Of a stretch of 64,000 nt of DNA, positions 22,092-33,045 are shown piece after piece. A program made the position numbers and the translations under genes. Under the pieces are notes generated by a model. It ran no database searches and was not told the origin of the DNA. It saw only the letters and a program-made list of their open reading frames with translations. The stretch is from Mesostigma viride (Eukaryota; Streptophyta; Mesostigmatophyceae; Mesostigmatales; Mesostigmataceae): positions 360,001 to 424,000 of the forward strand of contig RPFO01000595.1 of the NCBI GenBank assembly GCA_009746045.1. The letters run 5' to 3'. The stretch's first letter is position 1. Each line of letters begins with the position of its first letter.

Positions 22092-23790
22092 CCCCTAAAT
22101 GGGCAGAAATACTGCCGATGCATCGGCTGTAACTTCACAATTTTGCAAACCAGATGCCATCCAACCCACCCATATCCAATGGCTGTCCTTGGGGGCCAAG
22201 CATGTCCATGAGTTGCCCTTCGGGTTGGTATATCACAACCTTACATATATGCAGGGTAGGCCATGTATAACTGCCGTCAAAGTCAGGGGGGTCAAGACGA
22301 GCGTTTTCATTTTTGGTAGAATGTGCATTTTGAATTATGTTGTAAGAGCTAGGCACCTACCACTTCAGGGATGATAAACAATTAGTTGCTGAACAGTTTG
22401 AGCCATTGGGGTCATCATTTGGGTGGGTATACCAGCAGTTACACCCAGTACAGCCCATAGGGGTACCGTTGGTAAAAAGCAACCAAGGGGGTAGGAGTGG
22501 GCATACTACCTACTAATACCTACTAATATGGCCCCCAACCATGCCACACAATACATTTCCCTTCCACAATGATGGGGAAACATAACTGCATCATCACACT
22601 GCCCTTACATGGCACCTATGTGCAGGTGCCACCTTGTCCATGCACGTAGGTAACGTGGTACGGATACCCTACGCAAGGCATGCATTCTAGGAGGCAGCCA
22701 CCAACAAACTAGTGATGTTAAGCCTATTTCAGCTTGCCCTAGCAAGGATAAACTAGGCCTAAGCTGCTATAGCTTGCCAGGTGATGGCCAGCACACCTGG
22801 TGGCACATGCTGACAATGGGAAGCTTCTACTCACCGGTTACATGCTTGATGATGCCACAGAGACCAGCCAACTGCCTCACACTCATGCAATATGTGTGTG
22901 GGAAATGTATAACAAACATATATGGAGGTATTCAAACCCATACAGCCTCTAAAACTTATCACCATCACCCTGTGGCAGGTCAACTGACTGAGGGAAGCAT
23001 CTAAGAAGGGTGTTTTAGAAAGGGGCCAGGCCAGGGTCAAGAAAGAGCATGAATAATGCAAAAAGAATGTGCTACACAAGCTAGAACGTATATATAAACG
23101 TCAAACATCGATAGGAAAACGATGATTAAGCTTTACCAGGCATGGATGGCGTTACCTTGGCCCAGGCGGTGGCCGCAAAATGGCGCATTTCGGCACACCA
23201 AAGTTGTGCAGCATGGTCGCTGGATTCGGCGATTTCTGGCCACCCTTGCACGTTTACGACTACTATGTATCATAAAAAGTACAAAGAAACCAATATATCC
23301 TTTAAAATACGCCGGAAAGGTATTGCTGTCAACGTTTCTATCGTCCGGCCTGATCGCAGTTTTTTCCAGCAAGAACGCTGCCGACACCTATCAAATGGCA
23401 TTCCCGCGAACCAAAAATTGACCTGTATCATCTTTAGGACGTATAAAATCAATTTCCTGAGTTTGGTCAGAAAATTCGAACGAAAACGTAAATGCCATGC
23501 GTGGGCGCAAGCCGCCATGGCCAGGTCGTCGTTTTCCGGAATGCACGTTGTACGTGAAAAAGTACCCTGACCCCTTGTACTTTGACCGGCCAGAACACCT
23601 CTATAACTTTGTCAGAAGTATGCAAACCCTAGTACCATGCTGTGAGGAAAATTATAAACTTTCGATCTTCTCAGCTAAACTTTTCCTAATTCTCAATAGT
23701 TTTCGCGGCATTTGGTCCCCCGAGAAGGGGCCGACGTGTCGGCTGTAACTCAGTTTTAGGCGGAAAATCGGCAGCCAGACCATTTAGGGG
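22092..23790. mobile_element. TTAA-target DNA transposon, copy 2
   Basis: The ends CCCCTAAATGG and CCATTTAGGGG are an 11-bp inverted pair. The body aligns with 5040-6634. The right flank is TTA(A) as expected from LTR copy 2, but the left flank lacks CCTTAA, so the left junction has lost a few bases. No intact transposase was seen. Confidence 0.75.
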
Positions 23791-23793
23791 TTA

Positions 23794-24576
23794 CACCGTC
23801 CGCATTGGAAGTTTGTTATTATGGGTCAATTTTTGCCGTATTTGCATTACGAATAACCCTGGATTGTTTGTTGGGGAGCCAGTTAGAGTCCCGGGTTTTT
23901 ATTATTTAATTAAAACCTTTTGTTTGTTTGTTTGTCCTGCAGCCGTTCAAGGCACGTGGGTACTTATTTCATTAAATTTCTTTTGTTTGTTTGGTAGATA
24001 TGGTACACGCCGTCCCCAACCCGGCCCGGCGGCCCCCCTTTCGGCGGCCACAGGCTATAGTCACTAGTCAGTGGAGGTCTCAGGTCAGTGATACCCTATT
24101 TAATTGCTCAAGGCCCATAAGTATCGCACATGAGTAGTACATCTTACATGTACATCTGTAGACACGCTCAGGCCTCAGCCTCTACAGAGTACCGACCGAC
24201 GTGCCCTGCCGAGGCAGTAGAGCGTGGATTGCTGGATGCAAAAGCGGTTCACTTGGTTCGCGCCTCACCCCGCGCTCGGCCTGAGTCTCGCGGTTTTTTT
24301 TCGATTTTCACGATACTTCATGTTCCCCGCCTGTCCAAGGTATTTTCGAAGGTTTTATGTACTTTTATATAATATAAAGTGTTTGTTTGTTTTCTCACAG
24401 GGCGACGACCCCGTGCCCACATGAGTTAATTAATTAATTTTGTTTGTTTGTTTGTTGAGTCCAGTCCTCAGCCCCCGGAGTTAATTAATTAATTTTCTTT
24501 TGTTTTTTTTATGGTTTTCAGCCAGAACATTTTCCAGAAGCTAATTATTTAGTTAGAACTTCCAATGCGGACGGTG
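23794..24576. mobile_element. 783-bp TIR element with TA target duplication
   Basis: It has a perfect 20-bp inverted terminal repeat, CACCGTCCGCATTGGAAGTT. The flanks TTA and TAACC fit a TA duplication when compared with the empty site in LTR copies 2 and 3. The interior has TTTG repeats and no coding sequence, so it is a MITE-like element. Confidence 0.82.
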
Positions 24577-25096
24577 TAACCTGTGGTCTGTTGGTACCGC
24601 AGGCTTAGTCCTGGACTTCTAGGTGCAGATGCAATAGTCACTGTGGACTGTGCTCTGTGGTCACTGTACCTGTGTGGCAGACCTATACTGTATAGGAACT
24701 GGGCGCTGTACAGGTAGTGAATACTGTACCGGGAGTGTTATTACTGAGCAGGCCTCCTAGGCTGCTCAGGACTAGCAAGCACAGTGCACAAGTATATAAA
24801 GAATAGGCCAGTGCCATTTGGGCAGATCTCTTGCAAGCCCGCCTCACGTGTGTTGCCTTGACTTGGCAAACTCGTGTACAAGCCTCAAGTGTGTGAGCGC
24901 TGTAACATTATCCAATTTTAACAAAGCTCCGTTTCCAACCATATTCACACATTGCTGCATTGCAACCATATCCTTATACATTGCGTTCATAAAAACGTTA
25001 ACTCAAATTACAAGCAGTCTCGACGGAACGGCCAGGAGGGTCGTTGCTGTTTGCTGCGTGCAGCGTTGACGACGCGAGAAGCTCGTTAGGTGTCGA

Positions 25097-26023
25097 ATGG
25101 TGCAGGAAGAACAACGGCAGCAGAATTTCCGGTTTCCTCGGCAGTCTGCTGGTGGTTCAATTTCGCCTGAATTGCGTCGTGTGGTTCGAGATTTTTCTTT
25201 ATTGCTTGCAGATCGTCCACCTGTTAATCGCAACTTTGTGCAATTCGTCGACGACCAGGTCGAGGATTGGGAGCGCATTCTGCAGCACGTCCGAACCATC
25301 GTCATTCCGGAGCACCGGAGCATCGACGACATCGAGCAAGAGCTGCACGGTTTGGTCGGTATCCAGACTGTGATTACAGCATTAGCTGAGCGGGTGCGTG
25401 CGGAGTTGGCGGCCAGGCGAGGAGAAGCTGCGGAGCCAGCTGGTGCAGTGCGACACGAGTTCGTGCAGGCAGCAGCGGGTGCGGGTGTACAACATACGTT
25501 CGCAGGCGTAATCGGCGACGAGGGTGTTGCAGCGGGACCAGTTCGACGTGAGCGACGCGGGGCGGAGCGCTACAGGCGGCTGGCAGAGGTCGAGGCGGCT
25601 GCGGAAGCCATCACCGGAGGTCAGCGTGCGGCACGAGTCGGCAGGATTCCGGAGCGAGCAAGGGTTCCTTTTCAGGAACTGCCCCAACCTCTTCGCGTTC
25701 GTGTGACAGGTTGGGAAGAGTTCGCCCCTCTTGGTTACGAAAGTGACCTTGAGGTGGGAGCTGTGGGGGTCGCTGGTCTAGGCGACGAGGAGCTTGGCGA
25801 CCGTGAGGTGCCAAGATACAATCCGCGGGGTGCTAACGACGGGTTGTCACCTGTCTACTACACTAACGGTGACGACGCTGTCATCGCGGGCCGACAGCGG
25901 GCCGACAACGGCGCAGCGGGTAGTAGGGTGCCAGAGCTTATCGTTGTGAGCGACAGCGACAGTGACAGCGACAAGGAGAACCAGGAAGCGCCTGCGGGTG
26001 ACCGTGGTGGTGGTCTTGACTGA
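25097..26023 (+). CDS. ORF in interior 1 of the LTR composite, Gag-like by position
   Basis: This 308-codon frame begins MVQEEQRQQNFRFPRQ about 90 bp after LTR 1. It is rich in charged residues and Ala/Gly, with an acidic tail (SDSDSDSDKENQ). There is no zinc knuckle and no enzymatic motif. Its place directly after the 5' LTR suggests a structural (Gag-like) or element-specific accessory protein. It has no counterpart in interior 2, although the LTRs are the same family. I do not recognise the family. Confidence 0.5.
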   Translation: MVQEEQRQQNFRFPRQSAGGSISPELRRVVRDFSLLLADRPPVNRNFVQFVDDQVEDWERILQHVRTIVIPEHRSIDDIEQELHGLVGIQTVITALAERVRAELAARRGEAAEPAGAVRHEFVQAAAGAGVQHTFAGVIGDEGVAAGPVRRERRGAERYRRLAEVEAAAEAITGGQRAARVGRIPERARVPFQELPQPLRVRVTGWEEFAPLGYESDLEVGAVGVAGLGDEELGDREVPRYNPRGANDGLSPVYYTNGDDAVIAGRQRADNGAAGSRVPELIVVSDSDSDSDKENQEAPAGDRGGGLD

Positions 26024-26126
26024 GTGGTAACACTTGTCATTTTTCCTTTCTTGTTCAGTAGCTTATATTGCTTTAATTGCTGCTTGGCCACTTGGCTGGC
26101 TGTAGCAGATCTGAACAGGGGCCATC

Positions 26127-26406
26127 ATGAGTGAGGGTGCTATTATTGACCAACGAGGGCGCGGTATGGGCTTTGCGCGGCGCGGCGCTGGGATGGATGG
26201 ACTCGATGGACGCGATGGACGCGATGGACGCGATGGACGCGGTGACGGCCAGGCGCTGGGACACCAGGCTGCGCTGGCAGATGATCAGAGCCAAGGATCT
26301 CAGGGCGGTCAGAACGCGCCAGCTGCTGATCAAGCAGCACCTAGGCGGCCGACCGTGGCTGAGGGGTACGCGGTGCTAAGCCAGTTTCAGTCCATCAAGG
26401 ACAATT
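26127..26406 (+). pseudogene. Truncated ORF cut by LTR 2
   Basis: It starts MSEGAIIDQRGRGMG and has a short GRD-GRD repeat region from four copies of a GATGGACGC unit. It runs into LTR 2 in the middle of what looks like normal coding sequence (FQSIKDN, then stop inside the LTR). The loss of its 3' part fits the nested-insertion model. Confidence 0.5.
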
Positions 26407-27103
26407 AGTTAACGCCAAGCGCATTGGCGTGTACCTGATTCGGCATATCTCTGCGATTCCAGCGGCACCGGAACGAGTTCATTCCGACAAGTATCAAGAA
26501 AGTTATGACGTTCCGACTTCCCGGTCGCGCGCGAGCGCGAGCCGGCTGTTCACTTCTAAGTCGGACGTGAATATTTGCCGACGACATATGGGGTCGACAG
26601 TAATTCCTGGGCTGACAGGAATTAGGTGCTGAACCTACGACGGTATTGGATTAATACGTCGTACGCAGGAAATAGGAACCTTAACCTGTGGTCTGTTGGT
26701 ACCGCAGGCTTAGTCCTGGACTTCTAGGTGCAGATGCAATAGTCACTGTGGACTGTGCTCTGTGGTCACTGTGCCTGTATGGCAGACCTACTGTATAGGA
26801 ACTGGGCGCTGTACAGGTAGTGAATACTGTACCGGGAGTGTTATTACTGAGCAGGCCTCCTAGGCTGCTCAGGACTAGCAAGCACAGTGCACAAGTATAT
26901 AAAGAATAGGCCAGTGCCAATTGGGCATCTCTTGCGAGCCCGCCTCACGTGTGTTGCCTTGACTTGGCAAACTCGTGTACAAGCCTCAAGTGTGTGAGCG
27001 CTGTAACATTATCCAATTTTAACAAAGCTCCGTTTCCAACCATATTCACACATTGCTGCATTGCAACCATATCCTACACATTGCGTTTATAAAAACGTTA
27101 ACT
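26407..27103 (+). mobile_element. LTR 2, 5' LTR of the Copia element
   Basis: 697 bp, AGTTAACG to CGTTAACT. A TATATAAA box lies near 26896. It differs from LTR 3 at roughly ten sites, mostly small indels, so the copy is not brand new. Confidence 0.85.
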
Positions 27104-27107
27104 CAAT

Positions 27108-27120
27108 TGGCAGCCCCGGG
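27108..27120 (+). promoter_or_regulatory. Primer-binding site
   Basis: TGGCAGCCCCGGG lies four bases after the LTR and begins with TGG, the complement of a tRNA CCA end. The tRNA was not identified. Confidence 0.6.
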
Positions 27121-27131
27121 ACGCTGAGAGG

Positions 27132-28021
27132 ATGTTAGAGGACCTGAACTTGTACACGGACATCTACACCGGTGACAATTAAGCTTCGCATCCTGGCGTC
27201 TAGTGCCTACATAAGGCAGTCGGCGAGGCGGCTGTTCAAGTTTGTTCGGGAGCGACACACGGCGGGGGACACCTGGGCGGCGTTTATGACGCGACTCAGG
27301 TCGTTCCTGAGTGACAAGAGGACCATAGATGGTTCTCACCTGAAGCAAGAGTACCTGGACTACAAGCCCATCAAGGGGCAGCTAGTGGTCCACGCCTTTG
27401 AAGACTTCGTCAAGCTGAGGGAGGACGCCATGGCCAAAGGGTTCTTCGTTGCAGATCGGATGGCCATGGGCGACTTTCTCAAGTCGCTGCAGCTGGATCC
27501 GGTCACCATGGATAATGTGACCATCCACATGCGACAGGTCCATGGCTGGGCAGCCATGACGGACCAGTTGTATGAGTGTTTCAGCGGCAAGTACGTAGGT
27601 GGTAAGCGCCCACGTCAAGGGACGAGGAGGCAGCTGAACCTGCGGTTAAGTCCATGAGGGGATCGGGCCACGGGGGCCCAGCGTCCTCGAGAGGGCCTGA
27701 GACCTCTTCAAGGGGTCGAGGAAGGTCCAGGAGGGGGCGTGACAGAAGGGCTGGACGGGGGACCCGCCGAAGTCGGGACATCCACAGTCCCAGTTTGACT
27801 TCAAGAGGGTGGGTGGTCCTCCCAAGGCTGGGCCCAGCAGTGGGACCTCACGGGACATCAGTCAGGTGGAATGTTATTTCTGCCAAGGGAAGGGTCACTT
27901 CAGGAATGAGTGTCCCTCGTACCTGAGGCAGGAAGGTCAGAGCAAGCCAGCTCAGGGTGGCAGCAAGGAGAAGGCTGGTCCATCCCAGGATAAGGGCAAG
28001 GGCAAGGCTGCTGATCATTGA
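27132..28021 (+). pseudogene. Copia gag with zinc knuckle, frameshifted
   Basis: ATG at 27132 opens MLEDLNLYTDIYTG, which must shift frame near 27172 to reach the main Gag body (KLRILASSAYIRQSARRL to ECFSGKYV). A second shift near 27640-27800 leads to a CCHC knuckle, CYFCQGKGHFRNEC. The frame ends with TGA at 28019-28021. The next ORF continues in the same frame. Gag packages the element RNA and forms the particle. Confidence 0.75.
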
Positions 28022-28054
28022 CTTGAGCCTGCACACATCCCTGAACCCTGGAGG

Positions 28055-31000
28055 GTGCCCCCAGGGGTGTGTAATGTAGCTGCTAGTGACGGCAGTGAGG
28101 GGCAGCCCCATGCTCTAGTGACTATTGGACACGATGGGGCAAGCTTGGTTACCACAGAGAGTATGCCAGCTGTAGCTGCAGTGGTTACTCGCCAACGTGC
28201 CCGCCATGGCGGTGCTGAGCCTGAGGTAGGACCTGGTGATGTGGACCCAGGTGGATCTCAGAAGCATTCTGACCGTGCAGGACTGGCACAGGATGGTCAG
28301 GATGAGGATAGGGCTGGAGACAGTCTGACAGGCACGACCCTGGTGCCTCCTGTACATAAGGGATCTGTACATACCTTGAGTGCTAATAATGACAATAAAA
28401 GGTTTTCTCTCTTGTATGACATTGCCTCAAGGTTGCATACCATGTTTGGCCATGCAGCTCAGTCTTTGCAAGTTGCTAGACGGCTGGGAGGAAGTGAGTT
28501 GTACTCCATCTGCCAACAGGTTGCTCAAGCTTGCAAGTGCAGGCTAGTTGCTAGAAAGCCCAAGCAGTCTCATGCCAGGACTCCTATTTTGCAGCCAGGC
28601 CATGTGCAGGTAGATATTCAGAGAATCAGGGGTTTGAAGCTGCTGGTGGCAGTGGACAGATATACCAAGTACAAGACCCTAGAGATCCTGCCTGACATGG
28701 AGAAGCCTACATTGATTGCTGCTCTGAAGTTGACAAGGAGCAGGTACCCTGGGTTGGAGTTGTTGCAGTGTGACATTCAGTTTGAGTGCTGTGAGAACCT
28801 GCCAGAGTTTCCAGAGTTGCTGATTACACCCAGGGAGAGCCACGGCCAGCAAGGGGTGGTGGAGAGAGCCATCCAAGAGATCAAGACTGTGCTGCTGGTG
28901 GAGAGGATTCCAAGGACGTCATCTGCCATTGTGACATCTGCATGGCTACGTTCTGTGGAGGATAGGCTGAACCTCAGGACTCCCATGTTCTTTGGTGACA
29001 TTGCCATCAATCCTCTTATGCTGCATACCAGGATGCTGCCAGCTGATGCTGAGCAGGCATGGAAGGAGAAGCTAGAGGCCAAGTTCCTCAAGCTGAGGCA
29101 GAAAGACAAGGGCTGGAGTGTCCTAGAACCTAACGTTGGACAACAGGTTGTTGTGTGGAAGGAACCAAGCTTTCCAGGGAAACGTGGCAGCTGGCATGAT
29201 GGGGTGGTGACCCGAGTAGAAGCCGCTGGCCATAAGTGCTGGGTGGCCATTGATGGCTCCCAAGCAGTGCACCGTCTGTCCTGGTCAAAGATCCGTCCCC
29301 GGGGAGGTAATCAAGGAGACCTCTTCCAGGTGCCCGTTGGTGTACAAGGCGGGGGTGACGTGGAGCTTCCTGATCAGGGTGCTACAGCTGTATCGAGCCC
29401 TCAGGGTGACCCTGGCCCGGCCCCTGGGGTACCTTCACATACGGTGGTTGGGCAAGCAGGCGGACAGGCTGCACCTCCGGAACGGCCCGACACCAGGCCT
29501 AGGGGTGTGCGTCTATCAGATATTGTACAGGCTTTGCAAAGAGCCAAGAAGGAGCCTAAGGTGTCCAAGCTTGTCCAGTTGGATGAACCTGAGGTAGCTG
29601 CCATGGAGATAGATACCAATGCACAGGTTTCTGTCATGGGACCTCAGCATACAGGAGAACTGCTGGTCGGAGAACCAAGTTGCCCCTGGGTGTCTGATTT
29701 CAGTGGTAGGACGCATCTAAGGGTGTTGGGAGAGGTTACTGCCCCTGTCATGGGTGTGGATGTGACCTTCCTTGTCCTAGAGGACTATGATGGCCCTGTG
29801 ATTTTGGGTCAGAATTTTCTGGGCAATCCTGGGATTTCTATCAGAGCTACAGCTCTGAGAAGAGATGGCTGGGGGATGATTCCCCTAGAAAATTTCAGGA
29901 CAACATTTCCAGTCAGGTGCAGGGCCAAGCCGGTCAAGGGTGTAAAATGGGATGAAGGGGAGGTGCCCCCAGCAGCCAGTTTGGTGATTCCAGCTGTGTT
30001 GCACCCCAGCAGTATTGGCATAACTCACAGGAGCCTTGCTGCACACTCTCCTTTGACATATGACCAGCTGGTCCAAGAGATGAGCTCGCCTACTTTGTTT
30101 GAGGCTTGGAAGCTCGCCTTCTCCAAGGCATTGGAGGAGTGGTTGCAGTTTGAGTGTGCTGCACCAACAGACAGACGTCCCCCAGCATCAAGGAAGCTTG
30201 CTTTGAGATTTGTGCTGAAGAGGAAGGTTGTGGATGAGGTATCAGTGCCCCATGTCAGGCCTGTCCTGAATGAGTATCACGGCACGGGGAGTCTGCCAGG
30301 AGAGGAGCTGTACACGCCAGGGATGCTACACGACACATGGAGAATTTTGCTATGTCTCTACGTGGGGTTGCTGAACAGGGGAGCAGCTATGTCATCAGTG
30401 CTGCTGGACTTCAAGAGGGCATTTTTAAAATCTGATCCAGAAGTGGCCAGGAGGGTGTGGAAGCAGGATGAGCCTTACTGTGTTGAGGTGCCTGCCATCT
30501 GGAAGCTGGAGCTGCATCAACAATTCCTGGTTATTCTGAAGGGCCTGGAAGGACTCAGGTCGAGCCCAATCATCTGGAGACTCACGCTGCAGGAAGCTCT
30601 GATCAGTGAGTGTGGCTTGAGAGTGTCTTCAGTTGATCCCTGTTTGCTGCTGGCCCAATGGGAGGGTCTGCCAGTGTATGCTAGTTTGCATGGAGATGAT
30701 CTGCATTTGCTAGCCCCCACGACCTGGCTGAAGAAGTTTATTCCTGTCATCAGTGGCAAGTTTTCACTGGGCAAGGAGCTGTGGCAGGAGCCCAACAAGC
30801 CTGTAGTGTTCTGTGGAATGCAGGCTACCCTGTTCAGGAGGGACGGGGAGTGGAGTATCAGGCTTCAGGCTGGAGGAGATTATAAACAGACCATTGTGAA
30901 GGCCTTGCCAGAGAAGATCACCCAGGCTGCAGGACCTGAGTTGAGAGGCATGTGGGCCTGGTTTGCCAGCATCTGTGGTCCGTCTTTGATGGTCCATAGC

Positions 31001-31606
31001 AGAATGCCTGATGAGGTGCTTGAGGATGAGAAGCCTCGAGTCATAGCCCGGTTGGTGGAGAGTACCCCTGATCTGATTTTGTCTGGGATTGACTTTGCCC
31101 AGCCTATCACCTTGGAGATCTTTGTTGACAGTTCCATGGATGCTCGCCAGGTTACCAAGGTCAGGGGGAGATCTGCTGCTCTGTTTGCTTTTTATCAGAG
31201 CAGGGCAAGTTTGTTCAGCTGGTACAGCAGACTGCAGAAGAGGGTCTGTATCAGTTCAGATGTGGCAGAATGCAGGGCCATATGCGAGGGGATCCAGTCC
31301 AGCTTGTACATAAAGGAGTTAATGCTGGAGCTGGCTTCAGTTACCCCTTGGACCTTGCAGATGGAGACGTTGTTGCTAACAGACAGCATGGGTATGGTCC
31401 AGTTTGTTCACAAGCAGCTGGCCAGAAGCCGGGACCTGGATTATTTGTTGCTGAAGGAGTTGGCCAGTTTGGTTGACTTGAAGCATATCCCTGGCGAGGA
31501 GAACCCTGCTGATGCATTGACAAAGCTGCCACACAAGGCCCCAGCCCAGTACAATGTACTGAGGAAGCTCATGAATGCTGACTGTCAAGTCGGTCTATCT
31601 GTCTAA
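28055..31606 (+). CDS. Copia polyprotein: integrase, protease-like, reverse transcriptase, RNase H
   Basis: This is an intact 1183-residue frame. The integrase has a zinc region (H128, H133, C160, C162) and acidic residues D187, D240 and E270. A retropepsin-like domain follows at about 505-610 with EIDTNAQVSVM (D520; the usual DTG/DSG reads DTN) and later VILGQNFLG. The reverse transcriptase spans about 680-930 with LDFKRAFLK (D785) and LHGDDLHLL (D881, D882). RNase H has D1025 (FVDSSMDA), an SSDVAECRA block and LLTDSMG (D1110), ending near NPADALTKLP. IN before RT places it in Copia. The protease between IN and RT is unusual, since Copia normally has it before IN. A single TGA separates it from the gag frame. 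Confidence 0.85.
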   Translation: MPPGVCNVAASDGSEGQPHALVTIGHDGASLVTTESMPAVAAVVTRQRARHGGAEPEVGPGDVDPGGSQKHSDRAGLAQDGQDEDRAGDSLTGTTLVPPVHKGSVHTLSANNDNKRFSLLYDIASRLHTMFGHAAQSLQVARRLGGSELYSICQQVAQACKCRLVARKPKQSHARTPILQPGHVQVDIQRIRGLKLLVAVDRYTKYKTLEILPDMEKPTLIAALKLTRSRYPGLELLQCDIQFECCENLPEFPELLITPRESHGQQGVVERAIQEIKTVLLVERIPRTSSAIVTSAWLRSVEDRLNLRTPMFFGDIAINPLMLHTRMLPADAEQAWKEKLEAKFLKLRQKDKGWSVLEPNVGQQVVVWKEPSFPGKRGSWHDGVVTRVEAAGHKCWVAIDGSQAVHRLSWSKIRPRGGNQGDLFQVPVGVQGGGDVELPDQGATAVSSPQGDPGPAPGVPSHTVVGQAGGQAAPPERPDTRPRGVRLSDIVQALQRAKKEPKVSKLVQLDEPEVAAMEIDTNAQVSVMGPQHTGELLVGEPSCPWVSDFSGRTHLRVLGEVTAPVMGVDVTFLVLEDYDGPVILGQNFLGNPGISIRATALRRDGWGMIPLENFRTTFPVRCRAKPVKGVKWDEGEVPPAASLVIPAVLHPSSIGITHRSLAAHSPLTYDQLVQEMSSPTLFEAWKLAFSKALEEWLQFECAAPTDRRPPASRKLALRFVLKRKVVDEVSVPHVRPVLNEYHGTGSLPGEELYTPGMLHDTWRILLCLYVGLLNRGAAMSSVLLDFKRAFLKSDPEVARRVWKQDEPYCVEVPAIWKLELHQQFLVILKGLEGLRSSPIIWRLTLQEALISECGLRVSSVDPCLLLAQWEGLPVYASLHGDDLHLLAPTTWLKKFIPVISGKFSLGKELWQEPNKPVVFCGMQATLFRRDGEWSIRLQAGGDYKQTIVKALPEKITQAAGPELRGMWAWFASICGPSLMVHSRMPDEVLEDEKPRVIARLVESTPDLILSGIDFAQPITLEIFVDSSMDARQVTKVRGRSAALFAFYQSRASLFSWYSRLQKRVCISSDVAECRAICEGIQSSLYIKELMLELASVTPWTLQMETLLLTDSMGMVQFVHKQLARSRDLDYLLLKELASLVDLKHIPGEENPADALTKLPHKAPAQYNVLRKLMNADCQVGLSV

Positions 31607-32335
31607 AAGCTGAGAGCTGGGTGCTTAAGTCTCTGGATATCAGGCTGGGAGCTTGATTGTACATAATCCTGAGCACACCTTGAGGGGTGAGACATGTCTC
31701 TGGTGTGGGAATGTCTGACATTGTCTCTGATGGAGAGATGTCTATCTGGGGTTTTCATCTCAGTCTGAGGTTTCCCCAGATCTGTGGTTTGTGGGCGGGG
31801 TTCGATTCCCTGGTGCCGTCTTAAGGCGGAGTTTCACGGACTGGCTGACCCATCCACCATGCTGGTGAGGTGGCGACAGGTCCCCTGATTTTCCACGGTT
31901 GGAACGAGTATAGGAGCTTGTGTTTTGCATGTGCTTCGCGTAGATGTTGTGTCTGGTTCGATAAGGGGCAGCAGACCGGCGCCGACTCCCGTCTGGGGGT
32001 CAGCAATGTTTTCTGATGAGCTGTTGTGGGTGATCTGTGGGGTTTCGCCTAAGGTCCTGAAGGTTGTACATACTTCTCAAGTTCTTAGCTGAACACCTAT
32101 GGGCTGCCACAGTTGGCCAACCTCTTGTACATGGGTAACACAACGAGCCTCCCGTGAAGGGATAGGGACTCATTGTAATTTGTTTGTGCTCCTGAGCCAG
32201 TATGGGTGCTATGTACATATAATAAGGAATCCAAGCTGACTGTCATGCCCAGCGGGTTGTGACTTGTAGTCGGGGAGGATGTCCAGTACCCATTGTGTGT
32301 GTTTGTATGTAGACTTGTGTGAGCTGCTACAGCTC
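31607..32335 (+). other. Copia element 3' untranslated region
   Basis: No coding motif was seen between the pol stop and the polypurine tract. Confidence 0.6.
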
Positions 32336-32350
32336 AAGAAAAGAAAGGAT
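32336..32350 (+). promoter_or_regulatory. Polypurine tract of the Copia element
   Basis: AAGAAAAAGAAAGGA lies four bases before LTR 3, in the position that primes plus-strand DNA synthesis. Confidence 0.75.
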
Positions 32351-32354
32351 TGGA

Positions 32355-33045
32355 GTTAACGCCAAGCGCATTGGCGTGATCCTGATTCGGCATATCTCTG
32401 CGATTCCAGCGGCACCGGAACGAGTTCATTCCGACAAGTATCAAGAAAGTTATGGCGTTCCGACTTCCCGGTCGCGCGCGAGCGCGAGCCGGCTGTTCTT
32501 CTAAGTCGGACGTGAATATTTGCCGACGACATATGGGGTCGACAGTAATTCCTGGGCTGACAGGAATTAGGTGCTGTACCTACGACGGTATTGGATTAAT
32601 ACGTCGTACGCAGGAAATAGGAACCTTAACCTGTGGTCTGTTGGTACCGCAGGCTTAGTCCTGGACTTCTAGGTGCAGATGCAATAGTCACTGTGGACTG
32701 TGCTCTGTGGTCACTGTGCCTGTATGGCAGACCTACTGTATAGGAACTGGGCGCTGTACAGGTAGTGAATACTGTACCGGGGTGTTATTACTGAGCAGGC
32801 CTCCTAGGCTGCTCAGGACTAGCAAGCACAGTGCACAAGTATATAAAATAGGCCAGTGCCATTGGGCATCTCTTGCAAGCCCGCCTCACGTGTGTTGCCT
32901 TGACTTGACAAACTCGTGTACAAGCCTCAAGTGTGTGAGCGCTGTAACATTATCCAATTTTAACAAAGCTCCGTTTCCAACCATATTCACACATTGCTGC
33001 ATTGCAACCATATCCTTATACATTGCGTTCATAAAAACGTTAACT
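32355..33045 (+). mobile_element. LTR 3, 3' LTR of the Copia element
   Basis: 691 bp, AGTTAACG to CGTTAACT, followed directly by CCTTC, the target duplication shared with the left side of LTR 1. Confidence 0.85.

Larger units (their letters stand above)
21820..25003 (+). mobile_element. Copia-family LTR 1, carrying two nested DNA transposons
   Basis: LTR sequence covers 21820-22091 and 24577-25003; the gap holds two elements. The 3' half has a TATATAAA box near 24793 and ends CGTTAACT. The LTR is otherwise close to copies 2 and 3. The first 270 bp contain several perfect short hairpins. Confidence 0.8.
21820..33045 (+). mobile_element. Three-LTR Copia composite inserted in a gypsy element
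   Basis: Three LTRs of one family (21820-25003 with insertions, 26407-27103, 32355-33045) separate two different interiors. The outer ends are flanked by the same 5-bp sequence, CCTTC (21815-21819 and 33046-33050), so the outer pair marks one insertion event. Each LTR begins AGTTAACG and ends CGTTAACT. The second LTR lies where an open frame of the first interior is cut off. The simplest reading is a nested insertion followed by recombination between LTRs. Confidence 0.75.
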
